DNA of 12,369 nucleotides from Elusimicrobiota bacterium (GTDB taxonomy: Bacteria > Omnitrophota > Gorgyraeia > Zapsychrales > Fredricksoniimonadaceae). The notes under the pieces are model-generated. The model saw only the letters and a program-made list of their open reading frames with translations, ran no database searches and was not told where the DNA came from. A program made the translations under genes and the position numbers. This document shows, one piece after another, positions 6,845-12,369 of the stretch. The DNA lies in the NCBI GenBank assembly GCA_012514595.1, contig JAAYZZ010000009.1, positions 1-12,369 of the forward strand, read 5' to 3'. Each line of letters opens with the position of its first letter. Position 1 is the stretch's first letter.

Positions 6845-7906
6845 TTACGCCGGGTACGATCCCAGCACTTTCAGGAACTTGCACATACCCTCCAGTTTCT
6901 TGAGGGCATTCTTGACCTTTGTCTCCTCGCGATGACCCACGAGGTCCACGAAGAAATAGTAATCCCACGCCTTCTTCTTGATCGGACGCGACTCGATCTT
7001 TGTGAGGTTGATCCCGTTCTTGGCGAAGGGCGCCAGCATCGCATAGAGCACCCCGGGCCGGTCCTTGATCGAGAACACGATCGAAGTCCTGTCATTCCCC
7101 GTCGGGCGGGAATCCGAAGGACCGATCACAAAGAACCGTGTCGAGTTATGCGCGATATCCTGGATATTGGTCTTGAGGACCTTGAGCCCGTAGATGCGCG
7201 CGCAGTCGATGGGGGCGATCGCGGACGATCCCTTCTCCGTTACCGCGATGCGGGCCGCATCGGTCGTCGCGGCCACGCTCACCTGCGCCACCTTATCCGG
7301 TGGAAGATTGGCCAGAAGCCAATTCCGGCACTGCCCCAGGACCTGCGGGTTCGAGTAAACCTTCCGGATCCTGTCCAGCGGTCCGTTCGCCATCAGGTTA
7401 TGGGTGATCTTAACCGTGATCTGCGCACAGACCTGAAGGCTGGAATCCGTCAGGACATCCGCGGTATGGGTCACCGTCCCCTCGACGGAATTCTCGATCG
7501 GCACGATCCCGTGATCGCACTCCTCATGCTCCACCTTATGGAAGACCTCCTCGATGCCGGAGGCCGCCACACAGATCGCCTGGGCCCCGAACTTCCGACG
7601 GGCCGCAGTGTAGGAGTTCGATCCCTCTCCCCCCAGATAGGCCACCGACAAGGGCTTTTCCAGCGCGATCGAGGAGGACATGATCTCCCGGTACACTGCC
7701 TCAAAGGCCGCATCCGTCATGGGGCCCTTGTTAAGCGCCTTGATGCGGGAGAACACCTCCCGCTCTCTCTCGGGCGCATAGATCCCGGCCTTTTGGGCGG
7801 ATTTGATCTGGCCAACCTCGACGGAGATGCGGGCCCTCTCATTCAAGGCCTCCACGATCCCCGTATCGATCCTGTCAATCTTCCGGCGCAGTGTCTTCAG
7901 GTCCAT
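6845..7906 (-). CDS. pheA: Bifunctional chorismate mutase / prephenate dehydratase (P-protein)
   Basis: The 353-residue enzyme turns chorismate into prephenate and then phenylpyruvate, the committed route to phenylalanine. Residues 1-85 are an AroQ-type chorismate mutase (LRRKIDRID at 6-14; APERE at 44-48). Residues 87-265 are the dehydratase, with VPIENS (135-140) and NSTRFFVIG (254-262). Residues 273-353 are an ACT domain carrying GINLTKIESRP (298-308), which binds phenylalanine for feedback inhibition. The first dehydratase motif, usually LGPEGTFS, reads LGGEGSNSY (91-99), a visible deviation. The start is ATG 7906 with an excellent AGGAGG site 6 nt upstream. It overlaps the scpB end by 32 nt in another frame. 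A longer opening to 8089 lies inside scpB, has arginine- and tryptophan-rich shadow composition, and is not used. Confidence 0.96.
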   Translation of the reverse strand: MDLKTLRRKIDRIDTGIVEALNERARISVEVGQIKSAQKAGIYAPEREREVFSRIKALNKGPMTDAAFEAVYREIMSSSIALEKPLSVAYLGGEGSNSYTAARRKFGAQAICVAASGIEEVFHKVEHEECDHGIVPIENSVEGTVTHTADVLTDSSLQVCAQITVKITHNLMANGPLDRIRKVYSNPQVLGQCRNWLLANLPPDKVAQVSVAATTDAARIAVTEKGSSAIAPIDCARIYGLKVLKTNIQDIAHNSTRFFVIGPSDSRPTGNDRTSIVFSIKDRPGVLYAMLAPFAKNGINLTKIESRPIKKKAWDYYFFVDLVGHREETKVKNALKKLEGMCKFLKVLGSYPA

Positions 7907-8741
7907 CGGAAACCTCCTCGGTCTCACCTTGCGGTCTCTCCGCGTCCATGATGCGGGACTGCCCGCTCGTCTCCCCCAGCTCCTCCCCGCCCATGAACCC
8001 GGGGATGGTCTCGGGATTCTTCTCCAGCTCATCGATATCCAGCCGCGTCCGCGCCTGGGCCATCTCCTGCGAAAGATCCTCCGGAACATTTCCTAAGGTC
8101 GCCTCTGTTTCCTGAGGCCCCGCTGTCTGCTCCGTCTCCGGCGGGACAGGAGCCGAAACCCCTTCGGAGGCCGGGTTCGGTGTGGCTTCCGGTTCGTGGG
8201 TCTTGGCCATCAGGGCCGGGAACTCCTCGAGTTTGGGGAGATCCTCCAGGGACCGCAGACCAAAATATTCCAGAAACTGCGTCGTGGTGCCATAGACATA
8301 AGGGCGCCCCGGGACCTCCTTGCGCCCCGCGATCTTGATGAGCCCCTTGTTCAAAAGATGCATCACGACCCCATCGGAGTTCACCCCGCGGATCAACTCC
8401 ACATCCGTGCGGGAGACCGGCTGCTTGTAGGCGATGATCGCCAAAGTCTCGAGCGCCGGACGCGACAGTTTCTCCTTGTGACGGGTCTTGTAGAATTCAC
8501 GAATATACCCGGCGCACCCCTGGGCCGAGAGCATCTGAAAACCCCCGGCGATCTCGAGGATCGTCATACCCCTGGCCGGCGTGTTGCACTCCTCCATAAG
8601 ACTCTTCAAGGCCTCGCGGATATCCGCGGCTGTTGCGCCAGCGATCGCTCCTTTGATCTGATCAAGTGTGACCGGACGATCGCTCACAAAAAGAAGCGCC
8701 TCCACTGCGGCCTTCACGTGCTGTTTCTGCATCTCATCCAT
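7875..8741 (-). CDS. scpB: Segregation and condensation protein ScpB with long acidic tail
   Basis: The 288-residue subunit of the SMC-ScpA-ScpB condensin-like complex acts in chromosome segregation. Residues 1-175 contain the two winged-helix domains, with AVEALLFVSDRPVTLDQI near the start and the family signature LSRPALETLAIIAYKQPVSR (92-111), then EVPGRPYVYGTT (142-153). The family is usually about 170-200 residues. Here about 105 extra residues form an acidic tail rich in Glu, Pro, Thr and Ser that looks disordered. The ATG overlaps the ruvA stop in TGATG. The tail coding sequence carries the strong ribosome binding site and first codons of pheA. scpA, the usual partner gene, is not adjacent. 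The core assignment is secure; the tail function is unknown. Confidence 0.94.
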   Translation of the reverse strand: MDEMQKQHVKAAVEALLFVSDRPVTLDQIKGAIAGATAADIREALKSLMEECNTPARGMTILEIAGGFQMLSAQGCAGYIREFYKTRHKEKLSRPALETLAIIAYKQPVSRTDVELIRGVNSDGVVMHLLNKGLIKIAGRKEVPGRPYVYGTTTQFLEYFGLRSLEDLPKLEEFPALMAKTHEPEATPNPASEGVSAPVPPETEQTAGPQETEATLGNVPEDLSQEMAQARTRLDIDELEKNPETIPGFMGGEELGETSGQSRIMDAERPQGETEEVSDGPEDTAPED

Positions 8742-9364
8742 CAGGCGACCCTCTGCTTATAGATCTCGTTCAAGACCTGCTCTACCGACGACAATCCTGG
8801 CGAACGTTCAAAGACCTTGCGGACCATGTCCTCCGCCTCGACCTTCCTGTACTGCAACTGCATCAGGACCGCAACGGCCTCTTCCTGAAGCGGAGAGACC
8901 GGACGGACATCCTGTGTTGTGCCTTTGTCCTGAATGAGCCCGAAGCGACCGACCTTGCCCTGCAGTTTGGCCACAATGTCCTTGGCCTTCTGCTGCCCGA
9001 TCCCGGGAAGCCCCTTGAGGAAGGCCACGTCCCCGCGGTCGATGGCGGAGGCGATCTCGGCGATCGAGCGGTCCAGCGCCTTCACGGCGGCCTTGGGACC
9101 GATCCCGGACACGGAGATGAACTGAAGAAAGAAATCCTTCTCGACGTCGCTCAGGAACCCCACCAGGATCGGCGTCCCTGCCGAAGGCCCGATCTGCAGA
9201 TAATGGTGCGTAATGAGCGTGACCGAACCCTGGGCATCACAGACCTCCGGGATACGCCGGGCAACCGAGACGGGAACGAACACCTCATAAAAAATCCCGC
9301 CGACATCCAGTGTGACGGCGAGATCCTTGTGCTCAACGACCTTCCCTCTCAAGCGTGCGATCAT
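8741..9364 (-). CDS. ruvA: Holliday junction branch migration protein RuvA
   Basis: The 207-residue protein binds four-way junctions as a tetramer and loads the RuvB motor. It has an OB-fold (about 1-63, starting MIARLRGKVVEHKDLAVTLD), two helix-hairpin-helix motifs (SVSGIGPKAAVKAL near 109-122; GLPGIGQQKAKDIV near 144-157) and a C-terminal domain III from about 165 that normally contacts RuvB. All three domains are complete and length is normal. The ATG overlaps the ruvC stop (ATGA) and its stop overlaps scpB (TGATG), so it sits in a tightly coupled run. ruvB, which usually follows, is not in this window. Confidence 0.96.
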   Translation of the reverse strand: MIARLRGKVVEHKDLAVTLDVGGIFYEVFVPVSVARRIPEVCDAQGSVTLITHHYLQIGPSAGTPILVGFLSDVEKDFFLQFISVSGIGPKAAVKALDRSIAEIASAIDRGDVAFLKGLPGIGQQKAKDIVAKLQGKVGRFGLIQDKGTTQDVRPVSPLQEEAVAVLMQLQYRKVEAEDMVRKVFERSPGLSSVEQVLNEIYKQRVA

Positions 9365-9846
9365 GTCAGAAACCTCTTCATCGACGCATGCCCCAGGGCC
9401 AGCGCCAGGGCATCCGAAGCGTCCAGGGAAAGCCCCGCGGGATCGATCTTCAGGATCCGGCCCACCACCCGGCGCGTCTGCTCTTTGGTCGCGTTGCCAT
9501 TCCCCACGACCGCCTTGCGCACGCGCTTGACACTGTATTCAACGAGCGGGATCTTCTCCTCAGCGCAAACCAGACAAATGATCCCGCGCGCATGCCCCAT
9601 GATCGAGGCGGTCACCGGATGGGCATGATGGGCGTATAATTTTTCAAGAACAAGGACGTCCGGGCGTCGCGCCTGGATCAACTCTCTCAGGCATTCGTGG
9701 ATCTTGAGGAGCTTTTGCTCCAGAGGATCCCGTACTTTTGGCTCGATCGTGCCCGCATCGAGAGGGACGACCCTTCCGCCGGGAACGATCTGAACGACCC
9801 CGAAACCCGTGGCCTTCAGCCCTGGATCGATCCCCATGATGACCAT
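9361..9846 (-). CDS. ruvC: Crossover junction endodeoxyribonuclease RuvC
   Basis: The 161-residue nuclease resolves Holliday junctions by paired nicks. The four acidic active-site residues are visible: D7 in MGIDPGLKATG, E68 in VLEKLY, and D142 and D145 in LDASDALALALGH. The usual E-Q-V-F type context around the second acid is EKLY here. The start at ATG 9846 aligns with the family (MxIxGIDPG) and lies 8 nt after yebC; a second ATG at 9837 is possible. There is no strong ribosome binding site, so re-initiation after yebC is likely. The yebC-ruvC-ruvA order is well known in bacteria. Confidence 0.96.
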   Translation of the reverse strand: MVIMGIDPGLKATGFGVVQIVPGGRVVPLDAGTIEPKVRDPLEQKLLKIHECLRELIQARRPDVLVLEKLYAHHAHPVTASIMGHARGIICLVCAEEKIPLVEYSVKRVRKAVVGNGNATKEQTRRVVGRILKIDPAGLSLDASDALALALGHASMKRFLT

Positions 9847-9854
9847 AGCGGTCG

Positions 9855-10604
9855 TCAGGCCGTTGCCGCGGCCATGTCCTCATCCGAAATATCAAAGTTC
9901 GCGTAAACGTTCTGGATATCCTCGTAATCCTCCAGCGCCTCGATGAGCCCGAGGACCCCTTTGACGTCCCCCCCGGTGACCTTCACGGTCGTCGTCGGGA
10001 CCATCGTGACCTCGGCGGACTTCATGGCGATCCCCTTGGCCTCGATGGCGGAGCGGACCGCTTCGAAGGAAGCGGGATCACAGGTGACCTCGTAGTCCTC
10101 ATCGCTGGTCTGCATGTCTTCGGCCCCGGCCTCCAGGACGATGTCCATCAGGGCCGACTCATCGGAGGCCTTGGTCTCGACCAGAATGACACCCTTCTTT
10201 GCGAACAAGAACGCCGTGCTTCCCGGGGTCGCCAGGCTTCCGTTCTTCTTGTTCAGGATATTGCGGACCTCGGCGGTCGTCCGGTTCTTGTTGTCGGTCA
10301 ACCCCTCGATAAAAAGGGCCACCCCCCCTGGGCCATAAGCATCAAAGGTGAACGACTCATAGGAAACACCGGGAAGTTCCCCCGTCCCCTTTTTGATCGC
10401 ATTCTCGACGTTGGACGCGGGCATATTGATCCCGCGGGCCCTGACCATCGCGGTCCTCAACCGGGGATTCGTATCCGGGTTCCCGCCGCCTTCCTTCGCC
10501 GCTGTTGTGATCTCACGGGTGATCTTGGTAAAGGCCGCCCCGCGCTTGGCATCTGCCGCGCCCTTGGCGTGTTTGATCTTGGCCCATTTTGAATGACCTG
10601 ACAT
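9855..10604 (-). CDS. yebC: YebC/PmpR family (DUF28) translation-linked or DNA-binding protein
   Basis: The 249-residue protein begins MSGHSKWAKIKHAKGAADAK and continues RGAAFTKITREITTAAKEGG, the family hallmark. Middle signatures include NPRLRTAMVRARGINMPASNVENAIKKG and YGPGGVALFIEGLTDNKNRT. Length is normal. The family was described as transcription regulators and, more recently, as ribosome-associated factors that ease translation of proline stretches (YeeN/TACO1 relatives); which applies here cannot be read from sequence. The ATG at 10604 has a good AAGGAG site 7 nt upstream. It is downstream of rnpB with no clear terminator between them and upstream of ruvC, a widely conserved neighbour. 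Confidence 0.96.
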   Translation of the reverse strand: MSGHSKWAKIKHAKGAADAKRGAAFTKITREITTAAKEGGGNPDTNPRLRTAMVRARGINMPASNVENAIKKGTGELPGVSYESFTFDAYGPGGVALFIEGLTDNKNRTTAEVRNILNKKNGSLATPGSTAFLFAKKGVILVETKASDESALMDIVLEAGAEDMQTSDEDYEVTCDPASFEAVRSAIEAKGIAMKSAEVTMVPTTTVKVTGGDVKGVLGLIEALEDYEDIQNVYANFDISDEDMAAATA

Positions 10605-10659
10605 GTGACAACTCCTTGTTAACGACCTGACCTCGTGCTTGTTCTTTTCTCAAGAATAT

Positions 10660-11060
10660 CCGCGGGCCGCCTAAGCCGGGTTCTGTTCTTCCGCCTTCCG
10701 GCGGAAGGATGACCATCTGCCTGACTCCCGGGATCGCTCCCGGGACTCTTGCGGCCTACCCGAGGATCCGAACGGGACGGACCGTCCCGCGCCTCGACCG
10801 GTCTGTCAGGGTCAGGGCAGCTGATGCGCCTGCCCTGATCGCGACGGCGAGAGCTCTCCTCCTATTTGGCCTTGCTCCGCGCAGAGAATGCCCGTTTCAC
10901 TCCTCACCAAAGAGGCTCGTCTCTGTGGCTCTGATCTCCCCCGCGTCCGAGGTTTCCTTCGGGCACGAAGGACCCAGCGTTATCTGGGTGCGCTATCCTT
11001 TGGAGCCCGGACTTTCCTCCCCCATGCAGAACACATGGGAGCGGTCATCACGGCCCGCGT
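10660..11060 (-). ncRNA. rnpB: RNase P RNA, bacterial class A
   Basis: This is the catalytic RNA that removes 5' leaders from pre-tRNAs. Conserved blocks are GAGGAAAGTCCGGGCTCC (11019-11002), GGAGCAAGGCCAAATAGG (10878-10861) and ACAGAACCCGGCTTA (10686-10672). Helices can be drawn: P1 is CGCGGGCCG (11059-11051) with CGGCCCGCG (10669-10661); P2 is GATGACC (11049-11043) with GGTCATC (10714-10708); P19 is CTTCCGCC/GGCGGAAG with a GGAA tetraloop at 10707-10688. P4 pairs the first and last blocks. About 400 nt is typical of class A. The ends are set from P1 and may be off by a few bases. The 5' 66 or so nt also encode the C-terminus of the upstream RNase H. No T-run terminator follows, so 3' maturation probably relies on RNases. 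Confidence 0.96.
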
Positions 11061-11454
11061 TCTTTTTAAGAGCGGATGTGGCCAGCCGGTCGGCGTCCTT
11101 GTTCTCCTCCCGGGGGACCGCACGGCATTCGACGCTGCGGAATGCCTTCAAAAGTTCGAGCGCCCTGGCATGGAGCGGGACCATGTTCTCATGCCGGACC
11201 TTGTATTCGCCCTTGATCTGACGGAACATGAGCTCGCTATCCGTCGAAACCTTGATCCTCTCGGCGCCGAGCGCCCGGGCCTCCTCGAGTCCGCGGATGA
11301 GCGCCCGATATTCGGCAATATTATTGGTGGCCTCTCCGATCGCCTCGGAAACAGTCTTGACGGTCTTGCCTTCGGATGTGATCACCACCCCGATGGCCGC
11401 CGGCCCCGGATTGCCGCTGCAGGCGCCGTCCGTCGCGATCTCAAAGACCTTCAT
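10993..11454 (-). CDS. rnhA: Ribonuclease HI family protein
   Basis: The 153-residue enzyme cuts the RNA strand of RNA-DNA hybrids. The four metal-binding acids are present: D9 (IATDGACSGNPGPAA), E48 (NNIAEYRAL), D72 (VSTDSELM) and D122 (NKDADRLA). It is the short, archaeal-like RNase HI form lacking the basic protrusion of the E. coli enzyme. The ATG at 11454 overlaps the stop of the zinc-ribbon gene in TGATG; a longer in-frame opening to 11499 is inside that gene and is not needed. The fold ends near residue 130. The last ~22 residues (KNAGRDDRSHVFCMGEESPG and a few more) are encoded by the 5' end of rnpB; EESPGS is the translation of the universal GAGGAAAGTCCGGGCTCC block. The tail is unlikely to be part of the fold. 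Confidence 0.93.
   Translation of the reverse strand: MKVFEIATDGACSGNPGPAAIGVVITSEGKTVKTVSEAIGEATNNIAEYRALIRGLEEARALGAERIKVSTDSELMFRQIKGEYKVRHENMVPLHARALELLKAFRSVECRAVPREENKDADRLATSALKKNAGRDDRSHVFCMGEESPGSKG
11060..11085 (-). promoter_or_regulatory. Possible rnpB promoter -10 region inside the RNase H gene
   Basis: An AT patch CTTAAAAAGAA (11070-11060) sits immediately before rnpB helix P1 in otherwise GC-rich coding DNA. TTAAAA at 11069-11064 would place the start of transcription near 11058-11057, matching the P1 edge. No convincing -35 box is seen. It is a weak call: the same bases encode Leu-Lys-Lys, and part of them (AAGAA) can pair with TTCTT after the 3' end of rnpB. Confidence 0.25.
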
Positions 11455-12179
11455 CACAGCTCTTCCTTCAGATACAAAAGCCGCGCGCACATCTCGCAAC
11501 GCACGAGCTCTTCATGCATCTTGAGGCGGTTGATGACCTGCGGGGGGACGTTCATAAAACACCCGCCGCAGGAACTCCCGACGACCGGAACAAGGGCGAC
11601 CCCCTCCCGGTTCTCCACGATCCTCTGGTAGATCGCCAGGGCCTCCTTGTCCACATCCTGGACAAGCTCCCGGCGCTTGGCCTCAAAGGACTGCATCCCG
11701 TCCTCGATCTCGGCGATGGCGGCATCGACCTTGGCCTTCTCGGCGAGATACCCCTTCTCTTCCTCCGCGACGACCGCCTGCTCCTTCGTGACCTCCTGCG
11801 CGAGCGTCTCGGTCTCGTCCATCATCTTGAGGATCTCCTCCTCGAGAATGGACTTGTCGGCCTTCAGGTTCTCGATCTCGAAAAGCTTGGCCTGGTATTC
11901 CTTGTTGGTCTTCAGGGTCATCAGGGTCCCGTCGGCCTTGATGATATCCGCTTCCTTGGACTTGAGGTCCAGCTCCTTGGCCTTGCGGGAAAGCTCGAGC
12001 TCCTGGGCCCGGGTCTGCAACTGGGTCAGGCGCGTCTTTTTCTTGTCGAACTTGGCCTTGAGCTCATTGAGCTCAACGGGCTTTTCCTTGATCTGGCGGC
12101 GGTGTTCGTAGAGGACCTCGTCGACCTCCTGGATGGCGACGAGCTTCTTCAGGGTCTCCCTCACATTCTTCTGGACCAC
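11454..12179 (-). CDS. Coiled-coil protein with C-terminal C4 zinc ribbon (DUF164/zf-RING_7 type)
   Basis: From GTG 12179 the product has 241 residues. Residues ~5-185 are mostly charged heptad-like coiled coil, with the typical TLKTNKEYQAKLFEIENLK in the middle (88-106). The C-terminus holds the zinc ribbon: C204-GG-C207 and C228-EM-C231. Related proteins include Helicobacter HP0958/FlgZ and Chlamydia CT398, linked to RpoN or secretion factors and possibly nucleic acid binding; a single shared function is not settled. The GTG start has GGGGAGG 4 nt upstream. A longer opening to 12239 would run through tRNA-Val (MAEVKGSSPFAS is tRNA sequence) and should be rejected. It is coupled to rnhA by TGATG. 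I recall the same zinc ribbon/RNase H pairing in actinobacteria, which suggests a shared role with RNA. Confidence 0.88.
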   Translation of the reverse strand: MVQKNVRETLKKLVAIQEVDEVLYEHRRQIKEKPVELNELKAKFDKKKTRLTQLQTRAQELELSRKAKELDLKSKEADIIKADGTLMTLKTNKEYQAKLFEIENLKADKSILEEEILKMMDETETLAQEVTKEQAVVAEEEKGYLAEKAKVDAAIAEIEDGMQSFEAKRRELVQDVDKEALAIYQRIVENREGVALVPVVGSSCGGCFMNVPPQVINRLKMHEELVRCEMCARLLYLKEEL

Positions 12180-12199
12180 GGAACCTCCCCTTATAAAAC

Positions 12200-12276
12200 T
12201 GGTGGACGCAAAAGGACTTGAACCTTTGACCTCTGCCATGTGAGGGCAGCGCTCTAACCAGCTGAGCTATGCGTCC
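12200..12276 (-). tRNA. tRNA-Val (anticodon CAC)
   Basis: The cloverleaf is complete: acceptor GGACGCA/TGCGTCC, D-stem GCTC/GAGC, anticodon stem CTGCC/GGCAG with loop CTCACAT (anticodon CAC, reads GTG), T-stem AAAGG/CCTTT with loop TTCAAGT, discriminator A. The 3' CCA is encoded (12202-12200). It ends 20 nt before the zinc-ribbon start codon, with no terminator between, so tRNA and mRNA are probably cut from one transcript. Confidence 0.95.
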
Positions 12277-12293
12277 AAAATCTATGCAAACAC

Positions 12294-12367
12294 TGGGCCC
12301 GCCTGGACTCGAACCAGGGACCAAGAGATTATGAGTCTCCTGCTCTGACCGACTGAGCTACAGGCCC
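12294..12367 (-). tRNA. tRNA with anticodon CAT, probably tRNA-Ile2 (lysidine-modified)
   Basis: The cloverleaf is complete: acceptor GGGCCTG/CGGGCCC, anticodon stem GGAGA/TCTCT with loop CTCATAA, T-stem CCTGG/CCAGG, discriminator A. CCA is not encoded (GTG follows). The anticodon is CAT. The anticodon arm and variable loop (CTCATAATCTCTTGGTC) closely resemble E. coli ileX-type tRNA-Ile2 rather than elongator tRNA-Met (GGGTC or AGGTC variable loop). It would therefore decode AUA after TilS converts C34 to lysidine. Generic annotation often labels such genes tRNA-Met. It lies 17 nt upstream of tRNA-Val on the same strand. Confidence 0.9.
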
Positions 12368-12369
12368 GA

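Noticed and set aside
6836..7951. 371-codon open frame on the plus strand opposite pheA
   Set aside because: Antisense shadow of a complete, clearly recognisable enzyme.
10688..10707. Strong hairpin CTTCCGCC-GGAA-GGCGGAAG first taken for an inserted repeat
   Set aside because: Its position between the P2 and P4 3' strands fits the normal P19 helix of RNase P RNA.
11500..12111. Plus-strand open frames opposite the coiled-coil gene
   Set aside because: Leucine/serine-rich shadows of Glu/Lys-rich coiled-coil codons.
12180..12239. Longer start (12239) for the zinc-ribbon protein
   Set aside because: The extra 20 codons are tRNA-Val sequence; GTG 12179 has its own SD right after the tRNA.

Overview
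This window is a compact, minus-strand block of bacterial housekeeping genes. Every protein and RNA gene I can support reads right to left. By eye the DNA is GC-rich, with GC-rich third codon positions. The cell envelope genes (a lipoprotein, signal peptidase I, PlsY), a class A RNase P RNA and an elongator-type tRNA-Ile(CAT) all point to a bacterium, probably with an outer membrane. Gene order and protein divergence do not match a well-studied model. An uncultivated lineage (Omnitrophota-like or deltaproteobacterial-like) is my guess only.

In transcription order from the right edge: tRNA-Ile2(CAT) and tRNA-Val(CAC) are followed within about 20 nt by a coiled-coil/C4 zinc-ribbon protein. It is coupled by a TGATG overlap to a type I ribonuclease H. 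The 3' end of the RNase H gene runs into the 5' end of rnpB (RNase P RNA). Then come yebC (translation-linked DUF28 family), ruvC, ruvA and scpB (recombination and chromosome segregation), without ruvB or scpA. Next is an aromatic amino acid cluster: pheA (chorismate mutase/prephenate dehydratase), hisC-type aminotransferase, aroF (DAHP synthase) and tyrA. It is followed by cmk, lepA, lepB, a small lipoprotein gene, and the beginning of plsY at the left edge.

Junctions are very tight: ATGA or TGATG overlaps join zinc ribbon/rnhA, ruvC/ruvA, ruvA/scpB, hisC/aroF and tyrA/cmk. A 32-nt overlap joins scpB/pheA, a 13-nt overlap joins lepB/lipoprotein, and the remaining gaps are mostly under 60 nt. 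This suggests long co-transcribed units and translational coupling. Functionally there are three modules: RNA processing/translation (tRNAs, zinc ribbon, RNase H, rnpB, yebC, later lepA), DNA recombination/segregation (ruvC, ruvA, scpB), and aromatic amino acids (aroF makes DAHP; pheA, tyrA and the aminotransferase handle the branches after chorismate). An envelope group (lepB, lipoprotein, plsY) closes the window.

I see no mobile element, CRISPR array, toxin or defence system. The points that merit a second look are small: the rnhA/rnpB overlap, a heptamer tandem repeat at the start of the lipoprotein gene, a perfect palindrome abutting the lepA stop, a hairpin in the lepA leader, and the tRNA-Ile2 identity. 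No stretch longer than about 110 bases lacks a gene.
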